Notes under the pieces: model-generated
The model's database searches: none
Told to the model about the DNA's origin: nothing
The model's input: the letters and a program-made list of their open reading frames with translations, nothing else
Assembly: GCA_044343935.1 (NCBI GenBank)
Contig: JBIJDU010000018.1
Coordinates: forward strand, 1-31,260
Length of the DNA: 31,260 nt
Reading direction: 5' to 3'
Origin: AcAMD-5 sp044343935
GTDB taxonomy: Bacteria; Actinomycetota; Actinomycetes; S36-B12; UBA5976
Made by a program: the position numbers and the translations under genes
Part shown: one piece after another, positions 1 through 8,568 of the stretch
Position numbering within the stretch: the first letter of the stretch is position 1
Layout: each line of letters starts with the position of its first letter

Positions 1-419
1 GGTTGAAAGAACTTAGTATTGATATCTAAATCTCGAATTATTAACGTAATTAAGCGCAGCGAATCTGCCTGATCGTAAATTGTGAAAGTTGAGCTCAGTC
101 CTAACGCTGCGCCGTCTCGGCGCAGGATTCGAACACAGGCACTGTGAAAAGTGGAAACTTGCATGCTGCGAGCACGCGGACCTACTAATTCCAGAACGCG
201 AGTGCGCATCTCCAGTGCTGCTTTGTTAGTAAAGGTAATTGCCAGAATCTCTTCAGGTTGGGCATCGCCAGTTTCAATCAAATGCGCTATTCGCCGAGTC
301 AGTACCCGGGTTTTACCAGAGCCAGCACCAGCTACCACCAGTAATGGTGTACCTCGGTGTCGGACTGCTGCTTGTTGTTCTGGGTTTAGATCAGCTAGAT
401 CGGCAACGGCTTTACTCAC
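1..419 (-). CDS. pcrA: UvrD/PcrA-type superfamily I DNA helicase, N-terminal part (runs off the window)
   Basis: This is the first 139 codons of an ATP-dependent 3'-5' DNA helicase used in nucleotide excision repair and replication-fork maintenance. The translation begins near LNPEQQAAV (Q-motif region), followed by the Walker A loop AGAGSGKTRVL, motif Ia ITFTNKAA and STFHSACVRILRR, the usual N-terminal order of UvrD/PcrA/Rep. The start is GTG at 419; an in-frame TAG lies three codons upstream, so no earlier start is possible. It follows the secreted peptidoglycan-binding gene by 22 bases with no obvious terminator, so the two may be co-transcribed. The C-terminal two thirds, including motifs III-VI, lie outside the window. 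UvrD and PcrA cannot be separated from this fragment. Confidence 0.9.
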   Translation of the reverse strand, partial: MSKAVADLADLNPEQQAAVRHRGTPLLVVAGAGSGKTRVLTRRIAHLIETGDAQPEEILAITFTNKAALEMRTRVLELVGPRARSMQVSTFHSACVRILRRDGAALGLSSTFTIYDQADSLRLITLIIRDLDINTKFFQ

Positions 420-441
420 GGGAGCAGTCTAGAGATCAGAC

Positions 442-3153
442 TTACTCACCCCAGCCAATAATCGCCATTGATACTTCAGCGGATCCGGTTGTAGTGGTGG
501 CACGCAGGGTACGACTATCGGTAATTGAAACTAGCGCAAGTGAAGTTCTCGGGTCAGTGCTTGGAATTCCAATGTTAGGTGCAACTGGTTTGCTCCCTCC
601 CCAGATCAGCAAACCAGTTGCACCTAAGCTCTTTCGCACCGTCACCGCAACCAAAACGCTCGTTGCTTGCGGTGGAATGGTGGCAATATTTGAAAGCGGT
701 ACAACTGTATTTCGACCCGCGCTAACAGTTGTAACTCGCTGAGCCGGTACGGCACGAATTGGCACAATGCCGTTGATTCCAACCGCAGTGTCGGTGCCAA
801 GGTACCAATTGCTGTGCACCAAAATCGTGGCCGGCGAATTTCCCGTGTTAGTAAAAGTTAGATTTCGGTTACCACGCAGTGAAATCACACCATCTACCGT
901 TGAGTTGTATCTAACTGATAATTGAGTTTGATTATTTGCTCCAACACTAACTCGACCAGCACCGGCAGCAGTAACGGCAACTGCGATTGATGCTGCTTGC
1001 GGTTCATCACCAACTGCAGTTCTAGGAAGATTTAAAACTCTCGATTCGCCAGGTTGCAGTGGGGTGCGAACATCTAATAGCGGTGCTGAAACCAATTTAA
1101 TGGAACGCCGAGGCGCAGTTGAAAGCGTCTGTTCGCCAGCTGAGAAATAACCAATCACATCCACGGTGACATCAGCAGCACCAGTTGCAATAGCAACTGC
1201 AATTGAACCATCAGTACCAACTGGTGCAATGGTTTCAGCCGATGCTGCACCGCGCATTCCAACTGGAACGGTAACCACAGTTGGTGTCGCTGCACCGCGA
1301 GCCCAAATGGATAATGAACTTGGTGCATTGCTATTAGATACTGTTGCTCGCAACAAAACTGCGCTCACACCAACTGACGGAATTTCTGGAATCCGGACAA
1401 TGTTTCGAACTGGCACCGGAGTTATTGGCTCTAGGCCCGGTACTACGTTAGGTAATTGATCAGATACCTCTGGCGATACCGGAATACTGGTAATTGGTAA
1501 GTGCAGATAACGGTTATCGTTCATACTGCGCTTGCCGCCCAATCGACATGGTTGGGCGACGCCTAAACCAGTTCTTGTATCTAAAATTCGAGTTGGCGTT
1601 ATTGCCGTTAATTGCTGTGGCGTGGTAATTGCCAACGGCGCTGGCGCACTGGGTGACTCTTCGCAGGTAGCAAGTGTTTGTGCTTGCGGATTCCAATAAG
1701 AGGTCATCGCCGCTGCACCATCCCAAGTCATGGACATATGCACATGATCACGATGGCAGTAATTATCGTAATTTGATGCTTGTTTCGCCGGGTCAGTGGT
1801 GCACCCACCAACATCGCGCCAACCTTCATCGGCACGATAAACTCCCCAGATTCGGCCATTCCAAAGCACATACATAATGCCCATCCGGCGTGCGTTCGCG
1901 CCTGGGCGACCGTCTTCGCCTGGCGCGATTAGCCAAGCTAAAAATGATTCAACTTTTGCTCGCTGCTCCAGATTGCGCCAGTGATACATCCAATCCAGCG
2001 CACGACCTTCTTTGTGCTCGCTAACGCCGCCGCGATCACAATCGCGATAAATTCCGATCGTTACTTCACCATAAACCTGCTTAAGCAATTGACGAAGTCG
2101 ATCCGCGCCAGTTTTTGGATTTGGATCACAAATAGTTTGTGCTTGGTATTCGCCGGCAGCATCAAACGGCAATCCAGCTGTAACACCTGGTGGTACCGGA
2201 CCAGTTGGCACTGGCTCAGTTGGCGTTTCTGGTTCTGGCTCCAGCGTTATCGGATCAGTTGGATCTGGCTCTGGAATGCTCTCTGGCTGCTCCACCACAA
2301 CTGCCGTTGGTAACGCATCAAATTGTGCAGAACTTAAGATTCCCAGTGCTTGCCAAGTTGCCGCATCAACTACCCCTGTTGCAGGCAGATTAGCAATGCG
2401 CTGGCGCGCAGTTACCGCAGCTTGAGTTTTTTCAAAAAAACCACCAGTTGTTGGTGTTACCCCTAGCAACACTTGAAGTTTCTTAACGGCATCCGATCGG
2501 TCACCAAACTTTAGTATTGGTAGCGATGACTGTGGTGCGCTGTAAGTTGTTGGTAGTGCTTGGAACTGAGAAAAACTGGTAATCCCTAACGCATTCCAAG
2601 TTTTACTGTTTACGGTACCCGTTACTTTCAAACCGGCAGCTTGCTGTACTGCTTCGACGGCAGCTCGAGTCAACGTTAAAAATCTGCCAGAAGCAGGTTG
2701 TACGCCAAGTAAAACCTGCAATCGCTTTACCGCAGTTGAATCTTCACCAGGCTTAACTACCGGAATTTGTTTTGCAATCTGCACATTTGTCGCGGTTGCT
2801 GTCTCATCAGCTGATCTTGGTAATGCTTTTAGATCTGCGGCGGACTTAACCCCTAGCGCCGCCCAAGTAGCGGCGTCAACAATGCCAGTTACTTGCAAAT
2901 TGTTTTCGCGTTGAAATTTTTCAACTGCTGCCTGAGTTTTTTCGAAAAAGCCACCAGTAGTTGGGGTCACACCCAAAAGCACTTGCAGCCGCTGAACTGC
3001 GGTTTTTTTATCCCCATACTTAAGCACAGGCAGGGCTGAACTAACACTGCTATTTGTCGCAGTTGGCATTGCTGCAGCAGGAACGGCAACGGGCAGCACC
3101 AAGCTGATCCCGAGCAGCACAACTGCTACAGCCCTGATCTGGGGGAAGGGCAT
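442..3153 (-). CDS. Secreted protein with three peptidoglycan-binding modules and an M15-like metallopeptidase domain
   Basis: A protein of about 903 residues with a signal peptide (hydrophobic core about 8-24, Ala-rich cleavage region near 26-32). Three PG_binding_1 repeats lie at about 42-101, 131-190 and 211-270; repeats 1 and 3 share the segment VTPTTGGFFEKTQAAV exactly. A Pro/Glu/Thr-rich linker (about 288-323) leads to a domain at about 328-488 with SEH-x2-GRALD (H380, D387) and HRDHVHM (H467, H470, H472). These look like the zinc ligands of the VanY/M15-like fold seen in actinobacterial wall hydrolases. The remaining 400 or so residues are beta-rich, beginning with a TRILDTRTGLG motif common in actinobacterial exported proteins. 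Probable role: cell-wall binding and peptide cleavage outside the membrane. ATG at 3153 is used; TTG at 3159 is an alternative, and neither has a clear ribosome site. Confidence 0.82.
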   Translation of the reverse strand: MPFPQIRAVAVVLLGISLVLPVAVPAAAMPTATNSSVSSALPVLKYGDKKTAVQRLQVLLGVTPTTGGFFEKTQAAVEKFQRENNLQVTGIVDAATWAALGVKSAADLKALPRSADETATATNVQIAKQIPVVKPGEDSTAVKRLQVLLGVQPASGRFLTLTRAAVEAVQQAAGLKVTGTVNSKTWNALGITSFSQFQALPTTYSAPQSSLPILKFGDRSDAVKKLQVLLGVTPTTGGFFEKTQAAVTARQRIANLPATGVVDAATWQALGILSSAQFDALPTAVVVEQPESIPEPDPTDPITLEPEPETPTEPVPTGPVPPGVTAGLPFDAAGEYQAQTICDPNPKTGADRLRQLLKQVYGEVTIGIYRDCDRGGVSEHKEGRALDWMYHWRNLEQRAKVESFLAWLIAPGEDGRPGANARRMGIMYVLWNGRIWGVYRADEGWRDVGGCTTDPAKQASNYDNYCHRDHVHMSMTWDGAAAMTSYWNPQAQTLATCEESPSAPAPLAITTPQQLTAITPTRILDTRTGLGVAQPCRLGGKRSMNDNRYLHLPITSIPVSPEVSDQLPNVVPGLEPITPVPVRNIVRIPEIPSVGVSAVLLRATVSNSNAPSSLSIWARGAATPTVVTVPVGMRGAASAETIAPVGTDGSIAVAIATGAADVTVDVIGYFSAGEQTLSTAPRRSIKLVSAPLLDVRTPLQPGESRVLNLPRTAVGDEPQAASIAVAVTAAGAGRVSVGANNQTQLSVRYNSTVDGVISLRGNRNLTFTNTGNSPATILVHSNWYLGTDTAVGINGIVPIRAVPAQRVTTVSAGRNTVVPLSNIATIPPQATSVLVAVTVRKSLGATGLLIWGGSKPVAPNIGIPSTDPRTSLALVSITDSRTLRATTTTGSAEVSMAIIGWGE

Positions 3154-3159
3154 GGCCAA

Positions 3160-3246
3160 ACCATCGCACGAATCTCTTAAAAAAGCCGCTATAGTGCAAC
3201 AATGTCGCTAAATCTCACGGAAAATTCTTGAATTCTTGGAGCATAA
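3160..3246. promoter_or_regulatory. Divergent intergenic region with a -10-like box
   Basis: This 87-base gap separates two divergent genes and must hold both promoters. A TATAGT hexamer at 3190-3195 on the plus strand fits an actinobacterial -10 (TANNNT) for the deacetylase. Its core CTATAG is self-complementary, so it could serve either direction. No convincing -35 sits 17 bases upstream. A GGAG ribosome site at 3238-3241 lies five bases before the deacetylase ATG. Confidence 0.35.
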
Positions 3247-3957
3247 ATGATTGAAAAACCAAGTCGAGTCCTTGTTGTCGCCGCACATCCAGATGATGTT
3301 GATTTTGGCGCTGGTGGCACGATCGCCAAATTGCGCGCCATGGGTACTGAGGTTTTCTACTGCATCTGCACCGATGGGCAGCAAGGTGGCGAAGATGCCA
3401 GTATTACCCGAGATCAGATGAGCAAAATTAGACGCGCTGAACAGATTGCGGCCGGCAAAGTGCTAGGTGTAACTGACATAGCATTTCTTGGTTTTCCAGA
3501 TGGTCACTTGTTTCCAACAATTGAACTGCGCAAAGCAATCGTGGCACAAATTCGTCTAGTAAAGCCAGAGGTAATAATCATACAATCGCCAGAGCGAAAT
3601 TGGGAGCGAGTTTTTTCATCGCATCCAGATCATATGGCAGCAGGTGAAGCGGCAATGCAGGCGATATATCCCGATGCCCGCAATCAATTTGCGTTTCCCG
3701 ATTTACTTGCAGCGGGCCTTGAACCATGGACGGTTAATGAAGCGTGGGTTGTTTCGCATCCATCACCAACAGATTATATTGATATTACTGATTACATAGA
3801 GCTGAAAATTGCTGCGTTACAGGCACATACATCGCAAACTACTCAGATCCCAGATTTAGCAGAACGAATTACCAGCTGGGGAACCATGGTTGCCGAACGC
3901 TTTAATCTGCCCAGCGGTAGATTAGCTGAAGCGTTCTTTGTTGCAGATACTAGGTGA
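3247..3957 (+). CDS. PIG-L / LmbE-family zinc-dependent N-deacetylase
   Basis: A cytoplasmic deacetylase of 236 residues, the usual length for the PIG-L family, which removes N-acetyl groups from GlcNAc-linked small molecules. The metal-binding signature AHPDD is at residues 13-17 and the second ligand motif HPDH at 126-129. In actinobacteria the family includes MshB and Mca of mycothiol metabolism, but this protein is shorter than those and closer in outline to BshB1-like or generic LmbE proteins; the substrate cannot be assigned. The ATG is supported by GGAG five bases upstream. It is one of only two plus-strand genes here, and its TGA stop abuts the stop of the convergent membrane protein with no base between. 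Confidence 0.85.
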   Translation: MIEKPSRVLVVAAHPDDVDFGAGGTIAKLRAMGTEVFYCICTDGQQGGEDASITRDQMSKIRRAEQIAAGKVLGVTDIAFLGFPDGHLFPTIELRKAIVAQIRLVKPEVIIIQSPERNWERVFSSHPDHMAAGEAAMQAIYPDARNQFAFPDLLAAGLEPWTVNEAWVVSHPSPTDYIDITDYIELKIAALQAHTSQTTQIPDLAERITSWGTMVAERFNLPSGRLAEAFFVADTR

Positions 3958-4326
3958 TTACCAAAACACGGCAATAACAATATTGGTAAAGCTCAACAAG
4001 CCAATTCCTAACCATGTGCCAGAATCAACTGCCTGTTTTTTCTTTGCGGAAATCGCCAGAATCACAATAACAATTAGCAGTAATAACTTAACAAATATTT
4101 TTGCGTTATCTGGTAACGGATAATCTGGATTCTCATCATGTAATGGGTAGCGGATACCAACTAGCGCAACACCAGTTAGCAGCGCTAGATAAGCACCGTG
4201 CAACATGCCAGATTGAATCTTGCGCTCACGTGCCCGAAATTGACTCAAAAAACCACCAAGTAAGGCTGACATTCCAACAAAATGCAAAACGAGTAGTGAA
4301 TTGCGAACGATCTCAAGTGTGGTCAT
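3958..4326 (-). CDS. Small integral membrane protein of unknown function
   Basis: A 122-residue protein that I do not recognise as a named family. Four hydrophobic segments are visible: about 8-26 (LLVLHFVGMSALLGGFL), 43-58, 79-95 and 105-122, the last ending in FW at the C terminus. A short polar loop rich in Asp/Glu/Pro lies around 61-74. It starts four bases after the guaA stop, and the GGGAG at the end of guaA can serve as its ribosome site, so it is very probably translated from the gua transcript. A link to purine metabolism or transport is only a positional guess. A 7-bp inverted repeat (3958-3964 with 3983-3989) begins at its stop codon. Confidence 0.75.
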   Translation of the reverse strand: MTTLEIVRNSLLVLHFVGMSALLGGFLSQFRARERKIQSGMLHGAYLALLTGVALVGIRYPLHDENPDYPLPDNAKIFVKLLLLIVIVILAISAKKKQAVDSGTWLGIGLLSFTNIVIAVFW

Positions 4327-4330
4327 CTAA

Positions 4331-5887
4331 CTACTCCCATTCAATCGTGCCAGGCGGCTTACTAGTAATGTCTAATACTACTCGATTGACACTTGGTACT
4401 TCGTTTGTAATTCTTGAGGAGATTTTTGCAATCACCTCATAGGGCAAGCGAGACCAATCGGCAGTCATAGCATCTTCACTAGAAACAGGTCGCATCACAA
4501 TTGGATGGCCATAGGTTCTGCCATCTCCTTGGACCCCAACGCTTCTAACCTCAGCTAATAGCACTACTGGGAACTGCCAAACCTGCGAATCCAGATTTGC
4601 CGCAGTTAATTCTTCGCGGGCAATTAGATCGGCGGCGCGCAGAATCTCCAATCGCGATTCATCAACAGCTCCGACAATGCGAATTGCTAATCCTGGGCCT
4701 GGGAATGGATGGCGTGAAACAATTTTCTCTGGTAATTGCAGTAAGCGACCAATTGCTCTAACTTCATCCTTAAACAAGGTGTTAAGCGGTTCGACTAATT
4801 TGAACTGCAAATCTTTTGGCAGTCCACCAACATTGTGATGACTTTTAATTGTGGCAGCTGATGCACCGCCACCAGATTCCACAACATCTGGATAGAGTGT
4901 TCCTTGCACCAAATACTCAATTGGTTCTGGTGAGTTTGCCTGCAACTGTGATGCAGCAGCTTCAAATACCCGAATGAATTGAGTGCCAATAATTTTACGC
5001 TTCTGTTCCGGATCGGTAACGCCAGCTAACTCGGTCAGAAATCTTTCTTTGGCATCAACAACTACTAACTTAATGCCCGTTGCGGCGACAAAATCTTGTT
5101 CTACCTGCTCTCGCTCGCCAGTTCGCAACAACCCATGATCAACAAACACTGCTGTTAATTGATCACCAATGGCACGCTGCACAATTGCGGCTGCAACTGC
5201 AGAATCAACACCACCAGATAGCCCAACGATGGCGCGTCCATTGCCCACTTGATTGCGAACTTGGGCGACCGCATCCTCTAGCACTTGGTCCGAACGCCAG
5301 TTTGGTGTTAGGCCCGCAATATCAACTAAAAAGTTTTTTAGCACACTCATGCCATGCTCACTGTGCACCACTTCGGGATGAAATTGCACACCAGCAATTT
5401 TTCTAGCTACATCTTCAAATGCCGCAACTTTAGTTGCTGCGGTGCTTGCGGTTACGGTAAAACCAGCTGGCGCTTGAGCTACCGCATCCCCATGAGACAT
5501 CCAAACTTGATAGGTGCGTGGCAGATTTTTAAACAACTTACTTGTTGGTTCAACTTGAATCGCAGTTGCGCCGTATTCGCTAGTGCCCGTTTTTGCAACT
5601 TCCCCAGCCAGGCCTTGCGCGATTAACTGAAAGCCATAACAAATCCCAAAAATTGGTATCGCTGAATTTAAAATGTCTGCTGAAACTGTTGGCGCACCGG
5701 TTTGATAAACACTTGCTGGCCCACCACTAAAAATAATTGCTGCTGGTTGCTTCTCAAGTAGTTGTGCTGCCGAAAAATGATGCGGCACCAATTCCGAATA
5801 AAAGCCAAGTTCGCGAACTCGACGAGCAATTAACTGGGCATATTGCGCACCAAAATCAACTACCAGCACTGGTTTTGGCGAGCTCAA
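4331..5887 (-). CDS. guaA: GMP synthase (glutamine-hydrolysing)
   Basis: Converts XMP, glutamine and ATP to GMP, the last step of guanylate synthesis. The N-terminal class I amidotransferase half shows VVDFGAQYAQLIARR, the nucleophile loop GICYGFQL (Cys83 with this start) and QFHPEV. The ATP-pyrophosphatase half carries the P-loop GLSGGVDSAV, and the dimerisation domain ends in KPPGTIEWE, the typical GuaA terminus. No ATG is usable: the ATG overlapping the guaB3 stop is closed by TGA after five codons. The start is therefore TTG, either 5887 (giving MSSPKPVLVVDF, matching family length, 518 residues) or 5911 (526 residues, overlapping guaB3). It is the third gene of guaB-guaB3-guaA. Confidence 0.95.
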   Translation of the reverse strand: MSSPKPVLVVDFGAQYAQLIARRVRELGFYSELVPHHFSAAQLLEKQPAAIIFSGGPASVYQTGAPTVSADILNSAIPIFGICYGFQLIAQGLAGEVAKTGTSEYGATAIQVEPTSKLFKNLPRTYQVWMSHGDAVAQAPAGFTVTASTAATKVAAFEDVARKIAGVQFHPEVVHSEHGMSVLKNFLVDIAGLTPNWRSDQVLEDAVAQVRNQVGNGRAIVGLSGGVDSAVAAAIVQRAIGDQLTAVFVDHGLLRTGEREQVEQDFVAATGIKLVVVDAKERFLTELAGVTDPEQKRKIIGTQFIRVFEAAASQLQANSPEPIEYLVQGTLYPDVVESGGGASAATIKSHHNVGGLPKDLQFKLVEPLNTLFKDEVRAIGRLLQLPEKIVSRHPFPGPGLAIRIVGAVDESRLEILRAADLIAREELTAANLDSQVWQFPVVLLAEVRSVGVQGDGRTYGHPIVMRPVSSEDAMTADWSRLPYEVIAKISSRITNEVPSVNRVVLDITSKPPGTIEWE

Positions 5888-5897
5888 CTTAACCCAA

Positions 5898-7007
5898 TCA
5901 TTGCGAAACAATTACCTCAACACGTTGCAACTCTTTAATGTCTGAGTAACCACAAGTTGCCATGCTGCGGCGCAGCGCACCAACTGCATTTAACTGACCC
6001 GATGCGTTAGTCGCAGGGCCGTGCAAAATTTCAGCAAACGAACCAATACTTGGCGTTGGAATTGCGCTAGCCCGAGGTAGCGTGGGATGGCCTGCTTCAA
6101 CTGCCCAGTGATAACCATTGCCGGGTGCTTCAGTAGCGCGAGCTAACATTGAACCCACCATAACGGCATCAGCACCACATGCAATTGCTTTTGCGACATC
6201 ACCAGTTTGATGCACGCCACCATCTGCAATTACTTGGACATAGCGACCACCAGACTCATCTAAATAATCTCTTCTTGCTGCTGCCACATCCGCAACCGCA
6301 GTTGCCATAGGCACTTTAACGCCAAGCACACTTGTGGTGGTGCCACTTGAGCCACCGCCAAAACCCACCAGCACACCAGCGGCGCCAGATCGCATCAAAT
6401 GCAGCGCAGCTTGATAAGTAGCGCAGCCACCGACAATTACTGGCACTTCTAAGTCATAAATCAACGTCTTTAAATTCAGTGCATTTTCATCAACTGAAAC
6501 ATGTTCGGCACTAACTGTTGCACCACGAATCATGAATAAATCAACACCCGCTGCTACCACTTGTTTCCAGTAAGTTTGGGTTAGCTTTGGTGATAGCGAT
6601 GCCGCAGTGACAATTCCAGTGGCGCGTAGTTCTTTAATTCTAGAAATAATCAAATCCGGATCAATTGGTTGGGCATAAACTTGCTGCAACACCTGACTTA
6701 AATTTTCTGGTGCGGCTGACTTAATTTTCGCAAAGACTGCAGTTGGATCTTCATATCGAGTCCAAAGCCCTTCAAGATTAAATACTGCCAAGCCACCTAG
6801 CGAGCTAATTGCGGCGGCACTTGCAGGTGAAACTACCGAATCAACTGGACCGGCAATGATCGGATGGGAAAATTCAAATGCATCAACTTTCCAATTGGTT
6901 GTGACATTCTCTGGGTCTCTGGTGCGGCGGCTTGGCACTAACGCAATTTGATCAAAGTCATATGCTGCGCGAGCTCGCTTTGCTTGTCCAACTTCTAGTT
7001 CCGCCAC
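5898..7007 (-). CDS. guaB3: GuaB3-family IMP dehydrogenase-like protein without the catalytic cysteine
   Basis: A 369-residue IMPDH/GMPR-fold barrel lacking the CBS pair, as is normal for GuaB3. It has PIIAGPVDSVVSP near the N terminus, VIVGGCATY, and the phosphate-binding VIADGGVHQTGDVAKAIACGADAVMVGS. The active-site loop, which in GuaB reads GPGSICTTR, here reads GFGGGSSGTTTS. The cysteine position is glycine (residue 222, codon 6342-6344), and the arginine that usually follows is threonine. It should therefore not form the thioimidate intermediate and may be a structural or regulatory paralogue. The GTG start overlaps the guaB TAG by one base, indicating coupled translation. GuaB3 proteins have been linked to GMP reductase activity in cyanobacteria, but that also needs the cysteine. 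Confidence 0.93.
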   Translation of the reverse strand: MAELEVGQAKRARAAYDFDQIALVPSRRTRDPENVTTNWKVDAFEFSHPIIAGPVDSVVSPASAAAISSLGGLAVFNLEGLWTRYEDPTAVFAKIKSAAPENLSQVLQQVYAQPIDPDLIISRIKELRATGIVTAASLSPKLTQTYWKQVVAAGVDLFMIRGATVSAEHVSVDENALNLKTLIYDLEVPVIVGGCATYQAALHLMRSGAAGVLVGFGGGSSGTTTSVLGVKVPMATAVADVAAARRDYLDESGGRYVQVIADGGVHQTGDVAKAIACGADAVMVGSMLARATEAPGNGYHWAVEAGHPTLPRASAIPTPSIGSFAEILHGPATNASGQLNAVGALRRSMATCGYSDIKELQRVEVIVSQ

Positions 7008-8542
7008 TAGTTTCCTCTGCCGCTGTAGTTAGGTGCTTCCACCGTGATCTGGACATCATGCGGATGGCTTTCCCGCAACCCAGCTGCGGTAATTCGAACC
7101 AACCGACCTTTATTCTGTAATTCCTCAATAGTTGCACTGCCGGCATAGCCCATCGCCGCGCGCAACCCACCAACTAATTGATGCGCCACTGATGCCACGC
7201 TGCCACGATACGGTACCTGACCTTCAATACCTTCTGGCACTAACTTGTCATCACTAAAAACATCATCTTGGAAATATCTATCTTTACTAAATGATTTTCC
7301 CTCGGCGCGAGATTGCATCGCACCAAGTGATCCCATGCCGCGATATTGCTTGTATGGCTTACCGTTCACAATAACAACATCGCCAGGTGACTCTTCACAT
7401 CCGGCTAACAATGAACCAAGCATCACGCTGTCAGCGCCAGCCACAATTGCTTTTGCGATATCACCTGAATACTGCAACCCACCATCAGCAATAAGCGGAA
7501 CACCGGCTGGAACAGTTGCCGAAGCAACTTCCAAAATTGCTGAGATCTGCGGCACTCCAACACCGGCAACAACGCGGGTGGTGCAAATCGAGCCTGGCCC
7601 AACTCCAACTTTTACCCCGTCGGCACCAGCTTCAATTAACGCTAACGCACCAGCTCGGGTTGCAATGTTTCCACCAATTACATCAACTTCAAATTTACCT
7701 TTGAAGGATTTAACTGTGTCAATCACCGCTTGCGCATGACCATGCGCAGTATCAACTACTAGAAAATCAACACCGGCTGAAACTAACGCCTCAGCGCGGG
7801 CGAAGGCATCAGCGCCAACTCCTACTGCAGCGCCTACGATTAGCCGCTGAGCTGCATCTTTAGTTGCATTTGGATACTTATCTTTCTTGATGAAGTCTTT
7901 AACAGTAATTAAACCAACCAATTTTCCAGCAGCATCAACAATTGGTAGCTTCTCAACTTTATGCTTTCGTAAAATCTCAAGTGCCGTTTCCGATGAGGTA
8001 CCAACTGCAGCTGTAACTAATGGCATTGGGGTCATTAACTCTTTAACTTGCTTTGCCATGTTTGTCTCAAAGCGCATGTCACGATTGGTAATGATCCCCT
8101 GCAGTATCCCAGCTGAATCAACTACTGGCAGACCAGAGATCCGATAACGTCCACAAAGCGCATCAACTTCTTTAATGGTCATCTCTGGTGTGCAGGTAAC
8201 TGGATCAGTAACCATGCCCGATTCACTGCGCTTAACAAGATCTAACTCAGCAACTTGATGTTCAATTGATAAATTCCGGTGCAGCACACCAACGCCACCT
8301 TGACGCGCAATTGCAATTGCCATTCGCGCTTCCGTCACCGTATCCATGGCAGATGAGACCAACGGAATGGAAAGCGTGATGTTTCGACTCAATTTAGTTG
8401 CAGTGTTAACTTCACTTGGCACCACATTTGAGGCATCTGGCAGCACCAAGACATCGTCATAGGTGAGCCCTTCCAAGGCGACCTTTTCGGTACCCACCTT
8501 GCTGGGATCTGGGTTGGTTCTAGCCAATTCGAACTCCCGCAC
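7007..8542 (-). CDS. guaB: IMP dehydrogenase
   Basis: Oxidises IMP to XMP with NAD+, the rate-limiting step toward GTP. The 511-residue protein has the barrel start LTYDDVLVLPDASNVVPSEV, a tandem CBS insert at about 112-218 (binding adenine and guanine nucleotides in this family), the catalytic loop VGPGSICTTR with Cys320, the phosphate site LIADGGLQYSGDIAKAIVAGADSVMLGS, and the flap with KYRG-like KQYRGMGSLGAM. The GTG at 8542 is used; no Shine-Dalgarno is evident upstream (the strand there is pyrimidine-rich), so initiation may be coupled to the regulator that ends 26 bases before. It begins the guaB-guaB3-guaA run. Confidence 0.97.
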   Translation of the reverse strand: MREFELARTNPDPSKVGTEKVALEGLTYDDVLVLPDASNVVPSEVNTATKLSRNITLSIPLVSSAMDTVTEARMAIAIARQGGVGVLHRNLSIEHQVAELDLVKRSESGMVTDPVTCTPEMTIKEVDALCGRYRISGLPVVDSAGILQGIITNRDMRFETNMAKQVKELMTPMPLVTAAVGTSSETALEILRKHKVEKLPIVDAAGKLVGLITVKDFIKKDKYPNATKDAAQRLIVGAAVGVGADAFARAEALVSAGVDFLVVDTAHGHAQAVIDTVKSFKGKFEVDVIGGNIATRAGALALIEAGADGVKVGVGPGSICTTRVVAGVGVPQISAILEVASATVPAGVPLIADGGLQYSGDIAKAIVAGADSVMLGSLLAGCEESPGDVVIVNGKPYKQYRGMGSLGAMQSRAEGKSFSKDRYFQDDVFSDDKLVPEGIEGQVPYRGSVASVAHQLVGGLRAAMGYAGSATIEELQNKGRLVRITAAGLRESHPHDVQITVEAPNYSGRGN

Positions 8543-8568
8543 TGTGCTGAGGAGGGAAGGTTACTGTG

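Noticed and set aside
239..742. Plus-strand open frame of 167 codons
   Set aside because: It lies antisense across the end of the wall protein and the start of the helicase, both clear genes; its translation has no recognisable motif.
3247..3957. Naming the deacetylase MshB or Mca of mycothiol synthesis
   Set aside because: It has the shared AHPDD and HPDH motifs, but it is shorter than those enzymes and has no mycothiol neighbours, so a specific substrate is not supported.
7245..7739. Plus-strand open frame of 164 codons
   Set aside because: Fully antisense to guaB; Ser/Thr/Pro/Ala-rich product expected from reading conserved GC-biased codons backwards.
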